NCBI GenBank assembly: GCA_947505995.1 | Contig: CANNNB010000184.1 | Span: 1-5,038 of the forward strand | Length of the DNA stretch: 5,038 nt | Reading direction: 5' to 3' | Source of the DNA: Comamonadaceae bacterium | GTDB lineage: Bacteria; Pseudomonadota; Gammaproteobacteria; Burkholderiales; Burkholderiaceae | Shown: piece after piece, positions 1 to 5,038 of the stretch | How the letters are laid out: every line of letters starts with the position of its first letter | Numbering within the stretch: position 1 is the stretch's first letter | Program-made: the position numbers and the translations under genes | The notes under the pieces: generated by a model | The model's input: the letters and a program-made list of their open reading frames with translations, nothing else | What the model was told of the DNA's origin: nothing | Database searches by the model: none

Positions 1-1072
1 GTTGGCTGGGCAATTTGTCCATCAAACTCGACAAACCACCCATCTGTTTCATTTGCTGAATTTGTGCAAAGAAGTCATTCAAATCAAAGCCAGCGCCGCT
101 TTTGACTTTGGCCGCCATTTTTTGGGCAGCCTCCATGTCAATCCCTGCCGTGACTTGCTCAACCAAAGCCAAGATATCGCCCATGCCCAAAATACGGCCG
201 GCATGACGCTCGGCATCAAACACTTCGAGACCGTCAATTTTTTCGCTGGTACCGGCAAACTTGATGGGGGCGCCCGTGATTTGACGCACCGACAAAGCCG
301 CACCACCGCGCGAGTCGCCATCCATCTTGGTGAGCACAATGCCGGTAATTGGCAGCGCATCGCTAAAAGCTTTGGCCGTGTTGGCGGCGTCTTGACCTTG
401 CATGGCATCCACCACAAACAAGGTTTCCACAGGCTTCAAGACCGCGTGCAGTTCGCGAATTTCAGCCATCAGCGCTTCATCAATGGCCAGGCGACCAGCA
501 GTGTCTACAAGCAACACATCGAAGAAATGTTTGCGCGCGTAATCAATGGCAGCCCGCGCAATGTCCAAAGGTTTTTGATCAGGTGAGCTGGGAAACCATT
601 CAGCGCCGGCTTGAGCCGTGACAGTTTTCAATTGCTCAATGGCTGCGGGTCGGTAAACGTCGCCCGACACAGTGAGCACTTTTTTCTTGCGTTTTTCAAT
701 CAGATGCTTTGCCAACTTGGCGGTGGTGGTGGTTTTACCCGCACCTTGCAAACCTGCCATCAAAATGACCGCTGGGGGTTGCGCTGCCAGATTGATATCG
801 GCCACACCATCGCCCATGGTGGCGGCCAATTCTCGGTTGACGATGGCCACCAAGGCTTGGCCCGGCTTTAAAGATCCCAAAACCTCTTGCCCTAAGGCTT
901 TGTCTTTGACCCGCGCAATGAAATCGCGAACGACAGGCAGCGCGACGTCGGCCTCCAAGAGCGCCATGCGCACCTCTCGCAGCATGTCAGACACATTGGA
1001 TTCAGTGATCCGCGCTTGTCCGCTGATTTGCTTAACGAGTAGCGAGAGTTTGTCTGTGAGAGCTGAGGCCAT
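1..1072 (-). CDS. ffh: Signal recognition particle protein Ffh (N-terminal 357 codons, truncated by window edge)
   Basis: Ffh is the GTPase of the bacterial signal recognition particle. With 4.5S RNA it binds signal sequences emerging from the ribosome and delivers the complex to FtsY at the inner membrane. The minus-strand reading frame is open from an ATG at 1072-1070 to the left edge. The N domain covers about residues 1-95. The G domain shows the P-loop GLQGAGKTTTT (107-117), DVYRPAA (138-144), DTAGRL (190-195), TKMD (248-251) and DSRGG (253-257). The closing loop reads GTSEK (274-278), where E. coli has GVGEK. The methionine-rich M domain begins near residue 298 with GMGD and includes GFDLNDF (328-334). 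About 100 residues, including most of the RNA-binding part of the M domain, are missing compared with the usual ~450. The start matches the family N-terminus (MASALTDKLS), although no clear Shine-Dalgarno precedes it. It is divergent from the CcsA-like gene, an arrangement also found in E. coli (ffh/ypjD). Confidence 0.97.
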   Translation of the reverse strand, partial: MASALTDKLSLLVKQISGQARITESNVSDMLREVRMALLEADVALPVVRDFIARVKDKALGQEVLGSLKPGQALVAIVNRELAATMGDGVADINLAAQPPAVILMAGLQGAGKTTTTAKLAKHLIEKRKKKVLTVSGDVYRPAAIEQLKTVTAQAGAEWFPSSPDQKPLDIARAAIDYARKHFFDVLLVDTAGRLAIDEALMAEIRELHAVLKPVETLFVVDAMQGQDAANTAKAFSDALPITGIVLTKMDGDSRGGAALSVRQITGAPIKFAGTSEKIDGLEVFDAERHAGRILGMGDILALVEQVTAGIDMEAAQKMAAKVKSGAGFDLNDFFAQIQQMKQMGGLSSLMDKLPSQ

Positions 1073-1099
1073 AAAGAAAATTTTTCATAAACCGCTAGC

Positions 1100-1134
1100 T
1101 TTTGAGCCTTTTGCCAAATTGCAGCGGCTCAAAA
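1100..1134. repeat. Inverted repeat in the divergent ffh / CcsA-like spacer
   Basis: The arms TTTTGAGCC (1100-1108) and GGCTCAAAA (1126-1134) are perfect 9-bp reverse complements around a 17-base loop. The pairing can continue outward as AGC/GCT (1097-1099 with 1136-1138) if one C at 1135 is bulged out. It occupies the middle of the 78-bp spacer between two divergent starts, so it could be an operator for a dimeric regulator or a hairpin in the leader of either transcript. No T-run follows in either direction close enough to make a standard intrinsic terminator. I do not recognise it as the site of a known regulator. No convincing -35/-10 pair with normal spacing was found in the spacer; TAAACT (1138-1143) is a possible -10 for the rightward gene but lacks a well-placed -35. 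Confidence 0.55.
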
Positions 1135-1150
1135 CGCTAAACTAGGAAGC

Positions 1151-1957
1151 ATGATTTTAGCCAGTCCCTCTGAATTGGCGATGTGGTTGTCACTTTTAAC
1201 TGTCATCGCCTATGGCATTCCCGCTCTTGTAGCCGATCGAATGGGCCCCAACTTGACCCGTAGATACCTGTGGCTGGCTTGGGTCTTGCACGCTTGCACC
1301 CTTGGGTTGGGCTTGTGGGGCGATACACCCCGATTTGGTTTTGCACCGGCTTTGTCCGTCACGGTCTGGTGGGTTTTGACAGCCTACACGGTTGAGAGCC
1401 AGTACTTTCCAAAATTCAAAGCCCGTTGGGTCATGGCGGCTTTGGGCAGCGCTTCAGTGGCCCTGTCTTGGTACTACCCCGGTCAAGCACTTCAGGTTTC
1501 GGCCTCCATTTGGCTGCCCCTGCACTGGGCTTTGGGCATTGCGTCCTATGCCATGTTTGCCGCGGCCGTGGTTCATGCCGCGCTCATGACCAGCGCAGAA
1601 ATCGAAATTCGCAAAGGCAACGAAAACCAAAGCGGCCTGCCCTTGCTCACCCTCGAGCGCCTTATGTTTCGGTTTGTGCTGCTCGGCTTTATTTTGCTCA
1701 CTTTCACGCTCATTGCAGGCATTCTTTTTGGCGAGCAACTCTACGGCGCTGCTGGGGCCCATTTGAAGTGGGATCACAAAACAGTGCTCTCTATATTGTC
1801 TTGGCTCACCTTTGGCGCGCTTTTGGTCGGGCGCCATCAATTTGGCTGGCGTGGTCGGCGTGCTGTTCGGGTGCTTTACACAGGCTCTGCATTTTTGTTG
1901 TTCGCCTACGCCGGATCGCGGTTTGTACTTGAAGTGATTTTGGGGCGCAGCCTTTGA
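1151..1957 (+). CDS. ypjD: CcsA/YpjD-family inner membrane protein (cytochrome c assembly-like)
   Basis: This 268-residue protein is almost entirely hydrophobic. It has about eight predicted transmembrane helices, near residues 9-27, 38-56, 64-82, 92-110, 120-147, 172-194, 209-227 and 240-263. The pattern fits the CcsA / CcmC / HemX superfamily of haem-handling membrane proteins, specifically the shorter YpjD branch found beside ffh. A WW pair (73-74), H126, H142 and the segment KWDHKT (206-211) are visible; the last resembles the end of the tryptophan-rich motif of true CcsA and CcmC proteins, but the full WGxxWxWD signature is absent. The C-terminal segment GSRFVLEVIL (255-264) is typical of the YpjD branch. 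A role in haem transfer or cytochrome c maturation is therefore by family resemblance only. The ATG is preceded by AGGAAG at 1144-1149, a good though close Shine-Dalgarno. Its stop overlaps the start of the next gene by 4 bases (TTGA), implying a shared transcript and translational coupling. Confidence 0.88.
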   Translation: MILASPSELAMWLSLLTVIAYGIPALVADRMGPNLTRRYLWLAWVLHACTLGLGLWGDTPRFGFAPALSVTVWWVLTAYTVESQYFPKFKARWVMAALGSASVALSWYYPGQALQVSASIWLPLHWALGIASYAMFAAAVVHAALMTSAEIEIRKGNENQSGLPLLTLERLMFRFVLLGFILLTFTLIAGILFGEQLYGAAGAHLKWDHKTVLSILSWLTFGALLVGRHQFGWRGRRAVRVLYTGSAFLLFAYAGSRFVLEVILGRSL

Positions 1958-2235
1958 AAATCTTCATTTTTTTGCTGGCTGTTTTGTTTGGGGTTTGGTT
2001 GTGGCGCAGAAATCGCCTCAACGCACTCAAAGAAAAACAACAAGACAAGTCAAAAGACCAAGCAACACAAGGCAATAGCAAGGCCAACCCCACCGATGCC
2101 TTGCAACAACCCAGCCCCATGCATGCCTGCGATCATTGCGGCGTTCACTTGCCCGATTTAGACATGGTGCAGGGCAGATCTGGTCGCTACTGCTCTGAGA
2201 CTCATCGCCAAGCTGCTGGCGATCAAGCAACCTGA
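1954..2235 (+). CDS. PP0621-type small membrane-anchored protein with putative zinc-binding motif
   Basis: This 93-residue protein has three visible parts. Residues 2-17 form a single hydrophobic helix followed by WRRNR (17-21), consistent with an inner-membrane anchor whose remainder faces the cytoplasm. A polar, lysine- and glutamine-rich linker follows (about 22-55). The C-terminal module contains CDHCGVHLP (59-67) and RYCSETHR (78-85), so C59, C62, C80 and H84 could bind one zinc ion. I recognise this layout as the PP0621 family, which commonly follows the CcsA-like gene in Betaproteobacteria; its function is unknown to me. The start is a TTG at 1954-1956 overlapping the upstream TGA. It is chosen because it gives the family-typical MKIFIF N-terminus, has GGGG (1942-1945) eight bases upstream, and the first in-frame ATG lies far downstream and would delete the anchor. 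ampD follows after 5 bases. Confidence 0.85.
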   Translation: MKIFIFLLAVLFGVWLWRRNRLNALKEKQQDKSKDQATQGNSKANPTDALQQPSPMHACDHCGVHLPDLDMVQGRSGRYCSETHRQAAGDQAT

Positions 2236-2240
2236 ATGCC

Positions 2241-2810
2241 ATGAGCTTTGACATTTGGCAACTGGGCTGGTGTCAAGCCGCTGAAAAATGCGAGTCCCCC
2301 AACTTTGGCCCTCGCCCTGCTGGCGCCGTCATCGACTTGCTGGTGCTTCACGCCATAAGCCTTCCTCCAGGCCAGTTTGGCAACGGCGCGGTTCAACAGC
2401 TTTTCACCAATCAACTCAATTGGGACGCCCATCCCTACTTCCAGTCGATTCGAGGTTTAGAAGTTTCCTCTCATTTTTTCATTGAGCGAACGGGCAAAGT
2501 TTGGCAGTTTGTCAGTTGCGATCAACGCGCGTGGCACGCCGGCGCCTCCCATTACCGAGGCCGCAGCAATTGCAATGACGACTCGATTGGCATTGAGCTA
2601 GAAGGCTTAGAGGGGAACCACTTTGAAGCGGCTCAATATGAAAGTCTGGCGCAACTTTGCGGGGTACTTGGTCAGCAATATCCCATCACGAACATTGCGG
2701 GCCATGAACACATTGCACCCGGCCGTAAAAAAGACCCTGGGCCTGGTTTCGATTGGGCTTTGCTACAGAAAAATGTGGCGTGGCCGCATCAATATTTCCC
2801 CAAGATTTGA
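2241..2810 (+). CDS. ampD: 1,6-anhydro-N-acetylmuramyl-L-alanine amidase AmpD
   Basis: AmpD is a cytosolic zinc amidase of cell-wall recycling. It removes the stem peptide from 1,6-anhydroMurNAc-peptides imported from the periplasm, and in species with an AmpR/AmpC system its activity keeps beta-lactamase induction low. The 189-residue length matches E. coli AmpD. There is no signal peptide, fitting AmpD rather than periplasmic amidases. Visible family motifs are VLHAISLPPGQFG (35-47) with zinc ligand H37, AHPYF (63-67), RAWHAG (96-101), SIGIELEG (115-122) with catalytic E119, and GHEHIAPGRKKDPGP (154-168) with zinc ligands H155 and D165 and active-site K163. All expected metal and catalytic residues are present, so the enzyme should be active. 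The ATG begins 5 bases after the preceding stop. No strong Shine-Dalgarno is visible, so expression probably depends on coupling to the upstream gene. It is the last gene of the three-gene cluster; no clear intrinsic terminator follows. Confidence 0.97.
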   Translation: MSFDIWQLGWCQAAEKCESPNFGPRPAGAVIDLLVLHAISLPPGQFGNGAVQQLFTNQLNWDAHPYFQSIRGLEVSSHFFIERTGKVWQFVSCDQRAWHAGASHYRGRSNCNDDSIGIELEGLEGNHFEAAQYESLAQLCGVLGQQYPITNIAGHEHIAPGRKKDPGPGFDWALLQKNVAWPHQYFPKI

Positions 2811-2825
2811 ATTTTCTTGAAATTA

Positions 2826-2882
2826 TTTTGAAATATTTTTTAATGGCATTTTTGTAATTTTCTTGCACCATTTTCAAGCTTT
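2826..2882. other. Phased T-tract segment, possible intrinsically bent DNA
   Basis: T-runs lie at 2826-2829, 2836-2841, 2849-2853, 2858-2861, 2871-2874 and 2880-2882. Their centres are on average about 10.7 bp apart, close to one helical turn, although individual spacings vary from about 8.5 to 13 bp. Such phasing can bend DNA. The segment begins directly after ampD and lies over 200 bp upstream of the nrdA promoter. It may serve a nucleoid-associated protein or simply be relaxed AT-rich spacer. Confidence 0.35.
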
Positions 2883-3103
2883 AAGGCAGCGACGATTGAA
2901 AGAAAATTTTGCGAAGCATTTATTTGCAAGGTTTTGCAAAGGCAAATGCAAGCAAACCCGCATCAAATCTAGAGTTTCTATAAAACCTGCATATTTGACG
3001 CGCATTTCAAGCCATCTTTTTAGGCCTCTAAAACCATCCAACTTGCTCGCTGCCTTAGCCCCTAAGGGTGGCTTGCTGGCACAGGCCCCAAAATATTCCT
3101 CAC

Positions 3104-3119
3104 ACACTACCCCTAGTGG
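3104..3119 (+). promoter_or_regulatory. NrdR box 1 (upstream, distal)
   Basis: ACACTACCCCTAGTGG agrees with the NrdR consensus acaCwAtATaTwGtgt at 11 of 16 positions. The CACTA and TAGTG half-sites are intact, but the central ATAT is replaced by CCCC. Its centre is 32 bp from that of the second box, about three helical turns, which is the standard arrangement for NrdR. The site ends one base before the -35 element. NrdR is the zinc-finger/ATP-cone repressor that shuts down ribonucleotide reductase genes when dATP is plentiful. Confidence 0.85.
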
Positions 3120-3120
3120 C

Positions 3121-3149
3121 TTGAATTCGTCACAGACCCCATATATAGT
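3121..3149 (+). promoter_or_regulatory. Sigma-70-type promoter of nrdA
   Basis: The -35 element is TTGAAT (3121-3126; 4 of 6 to TTGACA) and the -10 is TATAGT (3144-3149; 5 of 6 to TATAAT), with an ideal 17-bp spacer. Transcription would begin near 3156, giving an untranslated leader of about 95 bases before the nrdA ATG. The -10 lies inside NrdR box 2 and the -35 abuts box 1, so bound NrdR would block RNA polymerase. Confidence 0.75.
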
Positions 3150-3151
3150 GT
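3136..3151 (+). promoter_or_regulatory. NrdR box 2 (proximal, covers the -10)
   Basis: ACCCCATATATAGTGT matches the NrdR consensus acaCwAtATaTwGtgt at 14 of 16 positions, including the entire central ATATAT and the right half-site TAGTGT. It is separated from box 1 by 16 bp and contains the predicted -10 hexamer. It is the stronger of the two boxes. Confidence 0.92.
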
Positions 3152-3251
3152 CTACACGCCAAAGTCACGGTCTAGTGAAAACCAAGAAAACCACTTCTTT
3201 GTCGACCCAAAATAAATTAAAACCGAACTGCCCCTGACAACCGAGAACGAC

Positions 3252-5038
<1,787 letters not shown>

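Larger units (their letters stand above)
2811..3251. other. 441-bp intergenic region between ampD and nrdA
   Basis: No convincing gene is seen on either strand. The first part (about 2811-2930) is strikingly AT-rich, with phased T-tracts and a 10-bp direct repeat. The middle (2916-3070) contains imperfect hairpins: GCATTT (2916-2921) pairs with AAATGC (2944-2949) around the palindrome TTTGCAAA (2933-2940), and CCTTAG/CTAAGG (3053-3067) makes a 6-bp stem with a 3-base loop. Neither is followed by a T-run, so neither is a standard terminator. The last part (3104-3156) is the NrdR-controlled nrdA promoter, then a leader of about 95 bases that is purine-rich before the start codon. A plus-strand open frame at 2863-3237 spans these control sites and has no recognisable protein features. 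Confidence 0.8.

Noticed and set aside
2..586. Plus-strand open frame of 194 codons
   Set aside because: It lies antisense to the conserved G and M domains of ffh and has no recognisable domain; the minus-strand reading is clearly the real gene.
1086..1117. Candidate ffh promoter (TTGGCA and TTTATG on the minus strand)
   Set aside because: The spacer would be 20 bp and the -10 would overlap the region just before the start codon; too poor to annotate.
672..1145. Plus-strand open frame of 157 codons
   Set aside because: It is antisense to the N domain of ffh and runs through the ffh start and the divergent spacer; its translation is low-complexity and unrecognised.
1426..1932. Plus-strand open frame of 168 codons inside the CcsA-like gene
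   Set aside because: It is a shifted-frame shadow; the frame at 1151-1957 gives a clean eight-helix membrane protein.
3053..3067. CCTTAG/CTAAGG hairpin as an intrinsic terminator for the ampD cluster
   Set aside because: It is a short 6-bp stem with no following T-run and lies about 240 bp past the ampD stop.
2874..3107. Minus-strand open frame of 77 codons in the ampD-nrdA gap
   Set aside because: No ribosome binding site, no recognisable domain, and it overlaps AT-rich and hairpin-containing non-coding sequence.
2863..3237. Plus-strand open frame of 124 codons in the ampD-nrdA gap
   Set aside because: Its translation is basic and without recognisable motifs, there is no ribosome binding site, and it runs through both NrdR boxes and the nrdA promoter.

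Overview
The window looks like a chromosomal housekeeping segment from a betaproteobacterium of the Burkholderiales, most likely Comamonadaceae. The evidence is the Ffh and NrdA protein sequences, the gene order ffh / CcsA-like (YpjD) / PP0621-type small protein / ampD / nrdA, and moderately GC-rich coding DNA with many C-ending codons. The placement rests on remembered family resemblance, since no search could be run. I see no mobile elements, CRISPR arrays, tRNA or rRNA genes.

Layout. Positions 1-1072 (minus strand) hold the first 357 codons of ffh, the protein of the signal recognition particle; its C-terminal part lies beyond the left edge. A 78-bp divergent spacer follows, carrying a 9-bp perfect inverted repeat. 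A tight plus-strand cluster comes next: a CcsA/YpjD-type eight-helix membrane protein (1151-1957), a small membrane-anchored protein with a putative zinc site that starts at a TTG overlapping the previous stop (1954-2235), and the cytosolic zinc amidase AmpD (2241-2810). A 441-bp non-coding region separates this from nrdA, the large subunit of aerobic class I ribonucleotide reductase, which starts at 3252 and runs off the right edge.

The best regulatory signal is in front of nrdA. Two 16-bp NrdR boxes (3104-3119 and 3136-3151) lie 32 bp apart centre to centre. They frame a sigma-70-type promoter (-35 at 3121-3126, -10 at 3144-3149, 17-bp spacer). The downstream box covers the -10 and the upstream box ends one base before the -35, so NrdR repression of nrdA is strongly suggested. 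The first 120 bp or so of the same intergenic region is very AT-rich, with T-tracts spaced at roughly one helical turn.

The genes serve separate core jobs: membrane protein targeting (Ffh), possible haem or cytochrome c maturation (CcsA-like), muropeptide recycling (AmpD) and dNTP synthesis (NrdA). I found no undescribed system. The most informative points are the NrdR/promoter layout, the tandem ATP-cone arrangement of NrdA with an inner cone that appears degenerate, and the divergent-spacer inverted repeat.
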